64,000 nucleotides of DNA from DAISKN01 sp963716925 (GCA_963716925.1 CAVQUX010000010.1:1240001-1304000); one strand, 5' to 3'; shown: positions 29,363-40,638, counted from the stretch's first letter. Numbers and translations are program-made. Notes: generated by a model not told the origin, from the sequence alone.

Positions 29363-29419
29363 GCCTACCGGGTGCAAACAGGCGCTTTTCCCGGCTTGAC
29401 GACGCGTCCTCCCTGGTGA
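29363..29419 (+). pseudogene. C-terminal relic of a kinase-STAND-WD40 gene
   Basis: After the sigma gene the plus strand reads AYRVQTGAFPGLTTRPPW and TGA. This aligns without gaps to the last 18 residues of the kinase-STAND-WD40 proteins (GYRVEIGPFAGWKTLPTW at 40589). Over the final 54 bases I count 39 identities with that copy, including the stop. Directly before it, TAACGTTT (29353-29360) matches the promoter -35 of the kinase genes. It appears to be what remains after deletion of a whole copy between promoter and 3' end. Confidence 0.7.
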
Positions 29420-29442
29420 CCGTAAAACGGAGGTAGCTCCAC

Positions 29443-29470
29443 TTTACTCATGAGTAAAATGGACTATAAT
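29443..29470 (+). promoter_or_regulatory. Promoter with palindromic operator, leaderless
   Basis: A 16-bp perfect palindrome TTTACTCATGAGTAAA (29443-29458) includes the -35 hexamer TTTACT. A consensus -10 TATAAT (29465-29470) follows at 16-bp spacing. The GTG start of the ATPase is 7 nt beyond the -10, so translation should begin at or near the first transcribed base. Confidence 0.75.
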
Positions 29471-29477
29471 CCATTCC

Positions 29478-30614
29478 GTGCGTATCCCTCGTTACCTGGA
29501 GGACGCAGTTCGGGTCGCCCTGAAGAAGAAAATGGTCCTCGTCGGCGGGCCACGGCAGGTCGGCAAGACGACGTTCGCGCTCGGTTTTCTGGGCAAGGAC
29601 GCGGATGAAAAACACCCCGCCTATCTGAACTGGGATCACCCGAGCGTTCCTCCGAGACTGAGAAAAGCCGAACTGCCGCCCGGGGAGCCTCTCCTCCTGC
29701 TCGACGAAATCCACAAGTACGCACGGTGGAGGAATCTGCTCAAGGGCATCTACGATACCGAGAAATCCCGGCGCAAGATCCTCGTCACCGGCTCGGCGCG
29801 GCTCGACTACTACCGGAAGGGCGGCGACTCTCTGGCCGGCCGCTACCGGTACTTCCGGCTCCATCCCTTTTCGTTCCGGGAATTGAGCCGCTCGCCATCC
29901 CGGTCCGATCTGGAAGCCCTGCTGAAGTTTGGAGGCTTTCCCGAACCGTTGTTCGCGCAAAACGAAACGGAGCACCGCATCTGGCAGCGGGACCGCATCT
30001 CACGGGTCGTTCGAGAGGACCTCCGGGATCTGGAACATGTCCGCGAGATCAGCCTGCTCGAGCACCTGGTGGACCTGTTGCCCTCCCGGGTCGGCTCGCC
30101 TCTCTCCGTCAAAAGCCTGCGAGAAGACCTCGAGGTCGATCACAAAACGGCGGAGAGATGGCTTCAAATCCTCGAGAACATGTACGTCTGCTTCCGGCTC
30201 TCTCCCTACGGAGCTCCCAGAGTCCGCGCGGTGAAAAAAGAGCGGAAGCTCTACCTCTGGGACTGGTCCAGCGTCGAGGAGCGAGGTCCACGATTCGAAA
30301 ATCTCGTGGCCTCTCAGCTCCTCAAGTACTGTCACTGGGTCGAGGACACGGAAGGGTATTCCATGGAGCTTCGCTACTTGAGGGACACGGACAAGCGCGA
30401 AGTAGATTTCGTCGTATTGAGGGACAGAAAGCCGCTCTTCGCCGTCGAATGCAAATCGGGCGAGAAGGCCGTCGGCGGCGCGCTTCGGTATTTCGCGGAA
30501 AGAACGCCGATCCCCCATTTCTATCAGACGCACCTTGGCGAGCGGTACTTCTCTACGGGCAAGGTCACGGTGCTTCCCTTCACCACGCTCTGCGAGGAGC
30601 TCGAGCTGCCCTAG
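29478..30614 (+). CDS. AAA ATPase with DUF4143 domain
   Basis: Protein of 378 residues. N-terminal AAA_14 module with Walker A VLVGGPRQVGKTTFALGF, Walker B LLLLDEIHK and sensor VTGSARLDYYRKGGDSL. The C-terminal DUF4143 part has a nuclease-like motif EVDFVVLRDRKPLFAVECKS, resembling the PD-(D/E)XK signature. Such proteins are common accessory ATPases of unknown role and are often self-regulated. The GTG at 29478 is supported by the promoter just upstream. It occupies the cassette position between the relic of one kinase copy and the promoter of the next. Confidence 0.88.
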   Translation: MRIPRYLEDAVRVALKKKMVLVGGPRQVGKTTFALGFLGKDADEKHPAYLNWDHPSVPPRLRKAELPPGEPLLLLDEIHKYARWRNLLKGIYDTEKSRRKILVTGSARLDYYRKGGDSLAGRYRYFRLHPFSFRELSRSPSRSDLEALLKFGGFPEPLFAQNETEHRIWQRDRISRVVREDLRDLEHVREISLLEHLVDLLPSRVGSPLSVKSLREDLEVDHKTAERWLQILENMYVCFRLSPYGAPRVRAVKKERKLYLWDWSSVEERGPRFENLVASQLLKYCHWVEDTEGYSMELRYLRDTDKREVDFVVLRDRKPLFAVECKSGEKAVGGALRYFAERTPIPHFYQTHLGERYFSTGKVTVLPFTTLCEELELP

Positions 30615-30637
30615 TCCTTCACCGTTTGAGATACGGT

Positions 30638-30665
30638 GTAACGTTTTCGCTCGAAATCGTCATAC
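30638..30665 (+). promoter_or_regulatory. ECF-like promoter of kinase copy 1
   Basis: -35 TAACGTTTT (from 30639) and -10 CGTCATA (30658-30664), with 19 bp from the first T to the first C. The same boxes at the same distance precede copies 2 and 4 and the TonB receptor gene. The start codon follows 12-15 nt after the -10, with no ribosome site. Confidence 0.7.
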
Positions 30666-30679
30666 TTCCCATTGAGATG

Positions 30680-33600
30680 ATGACCGGAGTGTGTCCGGAC
30701 TGCGGGACGCCGCTTCCCAAGGATGCGGCCCTGATGGGGCTTTGTCCGCAGTGCCTTCTGAGCATGGCGCTCGAGGACGAGGAGCCCGAAACCCTTCATG
30801 GAGAGGGAGCCGGCCGAATTCTTGGCGAGCGCTACCAGATCCGAGAGGTGCTCGGCCGTGGGGGGATGGGGGAGGTCTACCGGGCGTTCGATCTCAAGCT
30901 CCGGGTCGACGTGGCACTGAAATCGGTCCGACCCGAGCTCCTGTCGAGCGAGAAGGCGCGGGAGCTTCTGAGGCAGGAGGCGCGCTCGGCCCGGGAAGTG
31001 GTGTCTCCGAACGTCTGCCGGATCTTCGACCTGGTGGTGGAGGAAGGCCGGGAGCTGGTGTCGATGGAGTACATCGACGGAACGACTCTTGCGGAGACAC
31101 TTCTGGAGCGGGGCCCTTTGGAGCTTCGAGAGGCGAGAGAGGTCGCGGCGCAGTTTCTCTCGGGGCTCGAGGCGATCCACGAGGCGGGTCTGGTGCACCG
31201 GGACTTCAAGCCGGAGAACGTGATGCTGACCCGTGCGGGACGGGTGGTGGTCATGGACTTCGGCCTGGCGAAATCCCGCATGGAAGACAAGAGCCGGTCG
31301 ATTGCGGGGACACCGGCGTACATGTCGCCGGAGCAGTCGCGAGGCGAGCCCCTCGACGCGCGCTCGGACGTGTTCTCGGCGGGAGTGGTTCTGGCGGAGA
31401 TGCTCTGGGAGGGTCCCCGTCCCGAGCTCTGGCGGAAAGTACGGGAGACTCCGCCCCAGGTTCCAGAGGGACCGTGGGCATCGGTTTTGAGACAGGCGCT
31501 TTGTCGAGATCGGGAAAGCCGCATCGCCTCCGCTCGGGCCCTCGCGCGGGCACTCGACGAGGTGACGCATCGACTTCCTGGATTCGAAGACAAGCACCCG
31601 TATCCCGGCCTCGCGTCGTTCACCCAGGAAGAGTCGGAGTACTTCTTCGGGCGCGAAGTGGAGATCGAAGCGGTCTGGAAGAAGTTGAAGAGACCGCGGC
31701 TTCTTGCGCTCATCGGGCCCTCGGGAGCGGGCAAGAGCTCGTTTCTGAGAGCGGGACTTCTGCCGACGCTTCCACCCGGGTGGCGGGTCATTCTCTCGAC
31801 GCCCGGAAGCCGTCCCTTTCAGTCGTTGGCGCAGGCTCTGCTCCCCGCGTTCGCGGGAGACATGGAAGCGATCGAGTCGTTCCTGGGCTTCGAGAGGGAC
31901 ACCGCGGTCCCGCTGGTTTCGACGTGGCGGAAGCGGGCCGAACACGCTCTGGTGATCGTGGACCAGTTCGAGGAGCTGTTCACCCTGAACCCTCCCGAGG
32001 TGCAGGAAGCCTTCGCGACCTTATTAGGAAGATTGGTTCTCGAGGCGGATGTGCACGTTCTGCTATCGCTGCGGGATGATTTTCTTTTCCGTTGCCAGAA
32101 GCATGAAGCTTTGGGCCCCGTGTTCTCGGAGCTGACGCCCTTGGGAACATTGAGCCCGAGCGCCCTCAGGCGGGCTCTGGTGCAGCCGGCTCTTGCCTGC
32201 GGGTACCGGTTCGAGGACGAAGCCCTGGTGGAGGAGATGGTCTCGGAGGTGAGCCATGAGCGCGGGGTTCTGCCGCTTCTGGCGTTCGCGGCTTCGCGCC
32301 TCTGGGAGAGACGAGATCGGGAGAAAGGGCTCCTGACGCGGGAGGCGTATCAGGAGATCGGAGGAGTGGGCGGAGCACTCGCGCAGCATGCGGAGGAGAC
32401 GCTAGACAGGATCGGAGCCGAAAGAGCTCCTCTGGTGCGGGAGCTGTTTCGAAACCTGGTGACGGCGCAGGGGACGAGGGCGAGCCGCGAGGTTCAAGAC
32501 CTTCTCTCGATTTTTCCCAAGGAAGACGAGCGCAAGGCCGCGGAAGGAGTGCTGCGGGAGCTCGTCGCCGCGCGGCTTCTTACAGCGTATGAGGATTCGG
32601 TCGAGATCATCCACGAGTCGCTTCTCTCGGCGTGGCCTCGTCTCGTGCGCTGGCAGCACGAGGAGGCAGGAGGCGCGCTTCTCCGGGATCAACTCCGTCA
32701 AGCGGCCCAGGCGTGGCAGGACCGGGGACGACCGGATGACCTTCTGTGGACGGGAAGATCCTATCGCGAGCTGTCTCTATGGCGAGAGACGTACACAGGT
32801 GGGCTCTCGACAACGCAGGATGCGTTCGTCGCCGCAGCGACTCGACACGCGGGAAGGCTCCGCCGGCGGAGACGCGCCGCGGTTGGTGTCCTTCTCGCCT
32901 CCGCGATGGCGGTCGCGGCCGTCACGGCTTCCTTGTGGCGGCAGGCGAAAGGCGAGGCTCTGCGCGCTGAGGCTTCGAAGCTCCTCGCGCTTGGACAGGT
33001 CGATATCGAGTCGAACCCAACGGCCGCCCTCGCCTATGCTCTCAAGAGCCTCGAGCTCGCCGACACTCAGGAAGCGCGGCGGTTCGCTTTGCGCGTGCTC
33101 TCGGATGCTCCGACCGCCACGATCCTCCCGGCACCGGAGGACGGAGCCGAGGCAGTTCGGGTGGCGTTCAGCCCCAACGGGGAATGGCTCGCGGTGGGCG
33201 GCTACCGGAAGGGACAGCTTCTCCATCGGAGTGGTGGAAAGCCGACTTCACTCTCCGATGAGTACTCGAGCCGCGGGTTTCAAGTCGTCGATGTCGGCTT
33301 TGCGCGTAACGGGAACGTCCTCGTGACCAACCACGACGGTGAAGTGCGCTTGTGGTCGGTCCCCGAGGGACGCGAGAATCCCAGGACGAGAATCGCTAGA
33401 AGGCGGCCAGATGCTTTTCGTGAGAGGTGAGGGGTTCTTCACTTCGGCCACCGTTGGAGAGCAGGAAGTCGTCCGTTGGTCGCCCCTGGGCGAAGGCACG
33501 TCTCGGCTCGTCGGCTCCATGGACGCCGTCGGGTGGGTGGATGTCGATCCCGCGGGAGCGCGCATGGCGTACGCAGCCGGGAACAGCGTTGGAATACGCT

Positions 33601-35069
33601 CTCTCGAGAACTGGGACTCACCCCCCAAGCTCCTGGAGCACGCGTCGACCGTTCGAGGAGTCGCGTTCCACCCCGGCGGGGAGCATGTCGCGGCGAGCGA
33701 CGCCTCCGGAAAAATCCAGATCTGGCCAGCGTCGAGGCGCGCGGAACGGCCGACTCGCGTCCTCGACGCGCCGGGCGCCCGCAGGCTACTCGCTTTCAGT
33801 CCCCAAGGAAAGTGGCTCGCGGCAGCGGTTGCGGGAGAGGACGGACCGCTGGTGTATCTCTGGGACCTGACGGCACCGCTGGACACGAAGCCCACCGTTC
33901 TGAAGAGCGACAGAAACTTCTTGAACGACATCGAGTTCGATCCCGCCGAGCGATGGCTCGCGGCGGCGGAGGCGGGGCAAATGACTCTCTGGCCGCTCGC
34001 AGACACCTACCCGAGAGTACTCTTGGGGCACGAGGGCTCCATCGAGAGCCTCGCTTTCACGCCGGATGGAAAGACGCTCCTGTCCGCCTCGAACGACGGC
34101 ACCCTGCGGGCATGGCCCCTTCAAGAAGAAGGTGCAACCTCGCGGGTGCTGTTGAGAGCGCCTTTGACCTTCCCCGGTCTTGCGGTCAACCGCGCGGGGG
34201 ATCTGGCGGTCGTCTCAGGAGTCCGAGGCCACGTCTTTGTCGTCGCTCTCGCAACAGGGTCCGCGCGCGAGCTCAAAGGGTTCTCCGAGCAGACGGAAAT
34301 CCTGGCAGTCGATTTCTCCCCCGATGGATGCTGCGTTGTCGCCGCGCCTTTCCAGGGGCCTGCGGCGGAGAAGGTGATCCGAATCTGGGACCTCGAGAGC
34401 GGTGACTTACGGGTACTCGGTCCGGTTCCGAATGCCGGAGAAGGGTTCGAGGGGGGGATCTCGAAAGTCATGTTCGTCGAACAGGAGAAGATTTTCGCCT
34501 CGGGCCGCGTCGGCCGGCTCCTCTTCGAGCTTCGCGATGGAAGTGTGCGCGTTCTATCCGCTCCGTCCGGGCCTAGTTCCACCTCAGCGCTCAGTTGGTC
34601 ACAAGGCATCGGCTTTGCAACGCACGACGGAACGGATCAAGTCCTTCATTGGTTCGATCTCGACGGGGCCGAGCCAAGACGCCTTCCGGCCTACGGACCT
34701 GCGTACAACGTCAAACTCGATCCGACAGGAACCACGCTCGCGACCGGGGGCGGGGACGGAATCGTCCGTGTAGGGCCCGTGTCGGGCGAGGACCCGCACC
34801 TTCTTTTCGGTCACAAGGGACTGATTCGCGCGCTTGCGTTCTCTCCTGACGGCAAGTGGCTCGCCTCCGCGGGAGAGGACCGCACCATCCGCCTCTGGCC
34901 AGTTCCCAACATCACCATGACGCCGCCCCACCAGCGTAGCCATGAGGAGTTTCTTTCGAAGCTGCGCTCCTGGACCAACCTCAGGGTCGTGCCCGACCCC
35001 GCCTCCCCCACCGGCTGGAAGCTCGAGGTCGGCCCCTTTCCCGGCTGGGCGAAGCAACCCGAGAGGTGA
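30680..35069 (+). CDS. Zn-ribbon Ser/Thr kinase - nSTAND - TM - WD40 protein, copy 1 (one frameshift)
   Basis: About 1462 residues after correction. The N-terminal zinc ribbon CPDCGTPLP ... LCPQCLL is followed by the kinase domain (GRGGMGEVYRAF, VALKSV, HRDFKPENVML, MDFGLAKSR, AYMSPEQSRG), then an nSTAND NTPase with HPYPGLASF, Walker A IGPSGAGKSSFLRAG and Walker B LVIVDQFEELF. A membrane helix (AAVGVLLASAMAVAAVTASL) follows, and then WD40 repeats (for example SLAFTPDGKTLLSASNDGTL and ALAFSPDGKWLASAGEDRTI) and the family end LEVGPFPGWAKQPER. One extra A at 33377-33378 shifts the frame; removal restores REIPGRESLEGG. ATG at 30680 is aligned with the other copies, and 30677 is in frame. It is probably a membrane sensor kinase; substrate unknown. 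The AbiE-like pair starts 35 bp downstream. Confidence 0.88.
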
Positions 35070-35104
35070 GACATGACTCGAGAAGCCGGTGCTACACTGA
35101 CTCT

Positions 35105-35407
35105 GTGCTCAATCCAACGCCCAGGGAAAAGCTCCTCGATTCGCGGGGCCGGCCCTATTTTCTCTGGGACTGCGATATGACCGTCGAGGAGTTCCGGGAG
35201 GGACTGCGGAATCCCGATCCCGACGTGCGCGCCTACCTCATGGGGAAACTGATGCGGCAGGCGAAGCCGGACGACGTGTTCAGCTTCGCCTCTCCAAAGG
35301 AGATTCGCGAGCTCTGGCCCAGGATCGAGCGCCATCTGGGCCGTTCGCGCCGCTTCTGGACCTGGCTCTTCGAGAAATGGGATGCCCAGGGACGTTCCTT
35401 CGGATAA
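35105..35407 (+). CDS. Putative antitoxin partner of an AbiEii-like toxin
   Basis: Protein of 100 residues read from GTG at 35105. The sequence LLDSRGRPYFLWDCDMTVEE, DPDVRAYLMGKLMRQAKPDD and ELWPRIERHLGRSRRFWTWL is a family that is regularly encoded directly before nucleotidyltransferase-type AbiEii toxins, so it is assigned as antitoxin by context. A TACACT box (35093-35098) lies 6 nt before the GTG, which suggests a leaderless transcript. It overlaps the toxin gene by 26 bp and follows kinase copy 1 by 35 bp. Confidence 0.7.
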   Translation: MLNPTPREKLLDSRGRPYFLWDCDMTVEEFREGLRNPDPDVRAYLMGKLMRQAKPDDVFSFASPKEIRELWPRIERHLGRSRRFWTWLFEKWDAQGRSFG

Positions 35408-36052
35408 GCTCAGCGCTCTCCAGTGGCGGATTCTGCGGGTGCTCTCGCCGCTCGAGCCCGCGTGGACCCTTTCGGTGGCGGGGCTCTCGTCGGGTTCTAC
35501 CTGAAGCATCGGGAGACGAAGGATCTCGACCTGTTCTGGCACGGAAAGAACGAGCTCGGGAACCTGCCCCGGGAAGCCCGCGACCTGCTTCGAGCGGATG
35601 GGCTCGAAGTGTCCGACCTTCAGACTGCCTTGAGCTTCCATCAGTTCCGCGTGTCGCAGGGAGCCGAAAGCTGCATCGTCGATCTCGTCGCGGATCCATC
35701 CGAGGTATCGGAAACTCCCCGGGTGTTCGACATCGGCGCGACCATCCAGGTCGACACTCCGCACGAAATCCTGGTGAACAAGCTGTGTGCTTTGCTGGGT
35801 CGCGCGGAGTTGAGGGACCTGATCGATCTGCAGGATCTCCTCGCGCAGGGCGGCAACCTCGAGCAGGCACTCCGCGACGCGCCTCGCAAGGACGGCGGGT
35901 TCTCGCCTTTGACTCTGGCTTGGGTATTGAAGGAAACGAACCCGACGCCTATCGCTCGGGCGTTGGGGTGGACCGACGCTCAGATTCGTGGACTTATGGA
36001 CTTCCATTCCCAGCTAATCGAGAAGCTCGTCACCGCCGGAGCCCCCGAGTAG
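35382..36052 (+). CDS. AbiEii-like nucleotidyltransferase toxin (one frameshift)
   Basis: About 223 residues from ATG at 35382 (MPRDVPSDKLSALQWRIL, then VLSPLEPAWTLS). The frame must change at 35474-35475, where TTTCGGTGG should read TTTCGGGTGG; this restores the nucleotidyltransferase motif GGGALVGFYLKHRETKDLDL followed by FW. The C-terminal part (DTPHEILVNKLCALLGRAEL, RDLIDLQDLLA) is typical of AbiEii/DUF6036 proteins. These toxins transfer nucleotides to RNA targets. It forms the TA cassette behind kinase copy 1. Confidence 0.75.
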
Positions 36053-36092
36053 CGTCTCTCTACGAATCCGCGGCTCTTTGCTCGAGCTGCAA

Positions 36093-36120
36093 GTAACGTT
36101 TTTCTTCGAATCCGTCATAC
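36093..36120 (+). promoter_or_regulatory. ECF-like promoter of kinase copy 2
   Basis: TAACGTTTTT (from 36094) and CGTCATAC (36113-36120), with identical 19-bp phasing to the other copies. The ATG at 36133 lies 13 nt after the -10, too close for a normal leader with ribosome site. Confidence 0.7.
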
Positions 36121-36132
36121 TTCCCATTGAAG

Positions 36133-39100
36133 ATGACGGCCGGGGTTTGTCCGGACTGCGGGACGCCGCTTCCGAGAGACGCGGCCCTGATGGGGCTCTG
36201 CCCTCAGTGTCTTCTGAGCATGGCGCTCGAGGACGAGGAGAGCCCGACTCTCCACGGTTCGAGTCCCGGAAGCATCCTGGGGGAGAGGTACCAGATCCGA
36301 GAGGTCCTTGGCCGTGGGGGCATGGGGGAGGTCTACCGGGCGTTCGACTTGAAGCTCCGGGTGGACGTGGCGCTGAAGGCGGTGCGTCCGGAGCTCTCGG
36401 AGAGCGAAAAGGCTCGAGAGCTCCTGCGGCAGGAAGTTCGCTCGGCCCGGGAAGTGGTTTCTCCGAACGTGTGCCGGATCTTCGACCTGGTGGTGGAGGA
36501 GGGCCGGGAACTGGTGTCGATGGAGTACATCGATGGGACGACTCTCGCGGAGACGCTTCGGGACCGTGGCCCTCTGGAGCTTCGAGAGGCGAGAGAGATC
36601 GCCGCGCAGTTTCTCTCGGGGCTCGAGGCGATCCACGAGGCGGGTCTGGTGCACCGGGACTTCAAGCCGGAGAACGTGATGCTGACCCGTGCGGGGCGGG
36701 TGGTGGTGATGGATTTCGGCCTGGCGAAAGCCCGCACCGAACGCGGCAGTCGAACGATTGCGGGAACTCCGGCTTACATGTCTCCGGAGCAGTCACGAGG
36801 AGAGCCGGTGGACGCCCGGTCGGACGTTTTCTCGGCGGGAGTGGTCCTGGCGGAGATGCTGTGGAACGGCCCACGAGCGGCGGTCTGGGACGCGGTGCGG
36901 GAGACTCCTCCTCGAGTTCCGGAGGGTCCGTGGGCGTCGGTCCTGAGACAGTCGCTTTCGCTCGACCGCGAGAGTCGCCACCCGACGGCGCGGGCTCTCG
37001 CGCGCGCTCTCGACGAGGTGACGCATCGCCTTCCGGAATTCGAGGACAAGCATCCGTATCCGGGCCTCGCCTCGTTCACGCAAGAGGACGCGGAGTACTT
37101 CTTCGGCCGCGAGATGGAGGTCGAGGCGGTCTGGAAGAAACTGAAGAGGCCGCGGCTTCTCGCGCTCATCGGGCCCTCGGGGGCGGGGAAGAGCTCGTTT
37201 CTGAGGGCCGGGCTTCTGCCGACGCTTCCCGCCGGTTGGCGAGTCGTTCTGTCGACGCCGGGAAATCGTCCGTTCCAGTCGTTGGCGCAGACGCTTCTCC
37301 CGGCGTTCGCGGGAGACATGGAGTCGATCGAGTCGTTCCTGGGCTTCGAGAGAGACACCGCCGTCCCCCTGCTGTCGAAGTGGCGTCAGAAGAGCGAGCA
37401 TGCTCTTCTGATCGTGGACCAGTTCGAAGAGCTCTTCACGCTGAACCCTCCGGAGGTCCAGGAGGCATTCTCAACATTATTGGGACGGATCGTTCTCGAA
37501 GCAGACGTGCACGTTCTTCTGTCGCTCCGAGATGACTTTCTCTTCCAATGCCAGAAGCACGATGGCTTGAGCCCCGTGTTCTCCGAGCTCACCCCTCTCG
37601 GAACTCTGAGCCCGAGTGCCCTGCGGCGTGCTCTGGTGCAGCCGGCCCTTGCTTGCGGCTACCGGTTCGAAGACGACACTCTGGTTGAGGAGATGGTCTC
37701 GGAGGTGAGCCAGGAGCGCGGGGCGCTGCCGCTTCTGGCATTTGCTGCATCGCGTCTCTGGGAGAAAAGAGATCGCGAGAAAGGGCTTCTCACGAGAGCG
37801 GCGTATGAAGAGATCGGAGGTGTGGGAGGAGCGCTGGCGCAGCATGCGGAGGAGACGCTGAGCCGTATTGGAGAAGAGAGAACTGCAATCGTGCGGGAGC
37901 TGTTCCGGAACCTGGTGACGGCGCAGGGGACGAGAGCGAGCCGCGAGGTCGAAGTGCTTCTTTCGATCTTTCCGGAGGAAGACGAGCGTAAGTCAGCCGA
38001 AGACGTTCTGCGAGAGCTCGTCGCGGCGCGGCTTCTGACGTCGTACGAAGATTCCGTCGAGATCATCCACGAATCGCTTCTCTCCGCATGGCCGCGTCTG
38101 GTCCAGTGGCGAAACCAGGACGAAGGCGGCGCCCTTCTCCGCGACCAGCTTCGACAGGCGGCGCAAGCGTGGCAGGACCGGGGCGGCCCGAGGACCTCCT
38201 GTGGACCGGGAAATCCTATCGAGAGCTCTCACTCTGGCGGGAGAGCTACACCGGAGGACTCTCCTCGACCGAGGAGGCGTTTGCCCAGTCAGCGGCAAGG
38301 CTCGCTGGACGAATACGAAGGCGCAGGCGTACCGCCGTCTCCGCGGGAGTTATCCTTCTTACCGGTATCGCTCTGGTCACGAGCTCTCTCTGGCGGCGCG
38401 CGGTCCAGGAAGTGTCCCGCCGTGAGGCGGCGCAGTTGTTGGCGCTGGGAAGGGTCGAGCTCGAGGATCGCCCGACCGCGGCACTCGCCTATGCTCTCGG
38501 GAGCCTCGAGCGCGCCGACAACGGGCCGGCCCGCCGATTCGCCGTCGAAGCCCTCTGGAATGGCGCCGCCGCGCACGTTCTTCCCGACAACATGAACACG
38601 ATCGACTTCAGCCCCGACGGAAAATGGCTCGCCACGGGCGGATATCGAACGGGAGTTCGACTCTGGTCGATGGAAGGTGGACCGCCGAAAACGTTAGGGG
38701 CGACGGATGGAGTTCCCGGCGTCCAGTTCGGTCCTGGAAGCGATTTTCTCGCAGCGGCCGGGGGGATGAGAGTTCGATTTTGGTCGATTCCGGAAGGGCG
38801 CGACCTTCTCGAGGTCGAGCTCGGTGCCAACAAGAACTTCACCCGACGCGGCGGACATCTCTTTAGCGGATCGCCGGGCGATAGAATGGTGGCTTTCAGG
38901 GATTGGAGCGTTCTCGAAGGGATCCCGGAGGTTTTCGCTCTCCACGATTACCGCGACGTCACCGATTGGGATATCGACGCGAGCGGCGAGTGGCTCCTCA
39001 CAGTGCGCCCGAAGGGCGTTTACGTTACGCCTCTACGAAATCCGAGCCGGGAGGGGAACCGGCTGATAGGGCGGCACGATGCCAAGGTGGTTTCGGTCGC

Positions 39101-40589
39101 ATCCCATCCCGCGGAACCGGGGTTCGTCTCTGCCGATGAGACCGGCGAGCTCCAGGTCTGGGCCTTTTCCGCCACGACGGGACAGGGGCATCTGGAACGC
39201 ACGTTTCGGGCGACCGCTCCCAGGGTACGGTTCGACGCGGCGGACAACTGGCTGATACGGGCTCCCGAGGCACAGATCGACGCGACGGGCAGCTGGCTGG
39301 TCGCTGCTCCGCGGGAGCCCGCTACGAGTGCTGTCGCCTTCGTCTGGGACATCAAGGGCCCGCCGGATTCCGAGCCCATCGTGTTGCGTAATGGCGACGC
39401 CAAAAACTTGAGCTTCAGCGCGATTCAACCTCTGGGTCGGTGGCTCGCTACCACCCACAATGATCGCGGAATTCTGTGGCCGCTCCATGCGAAGCATTCA
39501 CGGGTCCTTCGAGGACAGGCCGCTCCGTATATAAGAGTTGCGTTCACTCCCGATGGGCGTTCTCTCGTCTCGAGCTCGAACGACGGCACTGTGCGTCTAT
39601 GGCCTCTTTCGCCCGGGGAAGGTGAGCGAAGCCGCATCTTGATGGAGCGCAAAACGGCCCGCCTGGGTGGTGTAGGCCTCGCGATCGATCCGTCGGGAAA
39701 ATACGTTCTGGTCGGCTCCGGAGCCGAGACCATAATCTTTCTCGTGCCTGTGGATGGAGGCCAACCCCGCCGGATGCCTGGATTCAGAGAGTGGGTGGGT
39801 GAGGACTTTGGGTCAATGGACTTCTCGCCCGACGGTCGCCTGGCCGTCGCCGTCGGGTACAACCCAAATCTTCTCCGTATCTGGCATCTCGAGTCCGGAA
39901 CCGTCCGAGTGCTCGAGACTCGCTTGGCGAACGGACTCTGCGGGTGGGAAGAAAGGGACAGGGGCTCGGTTTCTGATTTGCGATTCCTTGCCGCCGGCCG
40001 GATTCTTACCGTGGGCGCCGAGGGGATTCGCCTTTGGGACGTCGAAGGCGAGAGCAACCGGGAGATTCGGCCGTGCACCCCCAAAGGAGCATGGTCTTAC
40101 CTGGCCATCGACCGCGGCGGCCGCCGAGTTCTCGTCGTAGACGTGAACACCGATGCGCTATCTTCGTTCGCTTCTTACGATCTGGAGACCGGTGCGGAAA
40201 GAAGAATCACGAATCACGGGAACCGGGTCTCTGCTGTGGCTCTCGATCCATCGGGAACGATCGCTGTGACGGGAAGCTTGGATGGATTGGTGCGTGTGGG
40301 GCCGGTTACCGGGGAGGAACCGCACCTGCTCTACGGCCACACGCTCGAGATTACCAGCGTTGCCGTCTCCCCCGACGGCAAGTGGATCGCTTCGGGAAGC
40401 CAGGACGGCACCATACGGCTCTGGCCCATGCCCGAGGGGACACCGTTCCACACGCTTCCGTACGACGAGATTCTGGAGCGCCTCCGCGGATTGACGAACC
40501 TCCGGATCAATGCAGACGAGGGTTCCGACACCGGCTACCGCGTTGAAATCGGCCCATTTGCTGGCTGGAAGACGCTCCCCACCTGGTGA
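36133..40589 (+). CDS. Zn-ribbon Ser/Thr kinase - nSTAND - TM - WD40 protein, copy 2 (one frameshift)
   Basis: About 1485 residues after correction. It is nearly identical to copies 1 and 4 through zinc ribbon, kinase and nSTAND parts (VLGRGGMGEVYRAFDLKLRV, HRDFKPENVML, IGPSGAGKSSFLRAG, LLIVDQFEELFTLNPPEV). A C is missing at 38184 (GGGGCGGCCC for GGGGCCGGCCC); correction gives GRPEDLLWTGKSYRELSLW. The membrane helix is AVSAGVILLTGIALVTSSLW. WD40 repeats follow (NTIDFSPDGKWLATGGYRTG, SVAVSPDGKWIASGSQDGTI) and the end is GYRVEIGPFAGWKTLPTW. The central WD40 part differs strongly from copy 1. The RHH-MazF pair begins 59 bp downstream. Confidence 0.88.
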
Positions 40590-40614
40590 TGGATATGGAC
40601 ACTCTTGTGGGCTA

Positions 40615-40638
40615 CTATAGCTATAGTGATAGCTATAG
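40615..40638 (+). promoter_or_regulatory. Operator of the RHH-MazF module
   Basis: Perfect inverted repeat with arms CTATAGCTAT and ATAGCTATAG around AGTG, ending 10 nt before the antitoxin start. The size and position fit binding of ribbon-helix-helix dimers and autorepression. A GGAGA ribosome site follows at 40638-40642. Confidence 0.7.

Noticed and set aside
29353..29380. Functional ECF-like promoter behind the sigma gene
   Set aside because: Only the TAACGTTT half is present; the place of CGTCATA reads GTGCAAA. It is treated as part of a relic.
36100..36112. TTCGAATCC as a tRNA T-arm
   Set aside because: No acceptor or anticodon arm surrounds it; it lies between the two boxes of the kinase promoter.
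30680..40589. Kinase copies 1 and 2 as true pseudogenes
   Set aside because: Each has just one single-base indel, both halves keep all motifs, and similar indels break unrelated genes in the window; assembly error is simpler.
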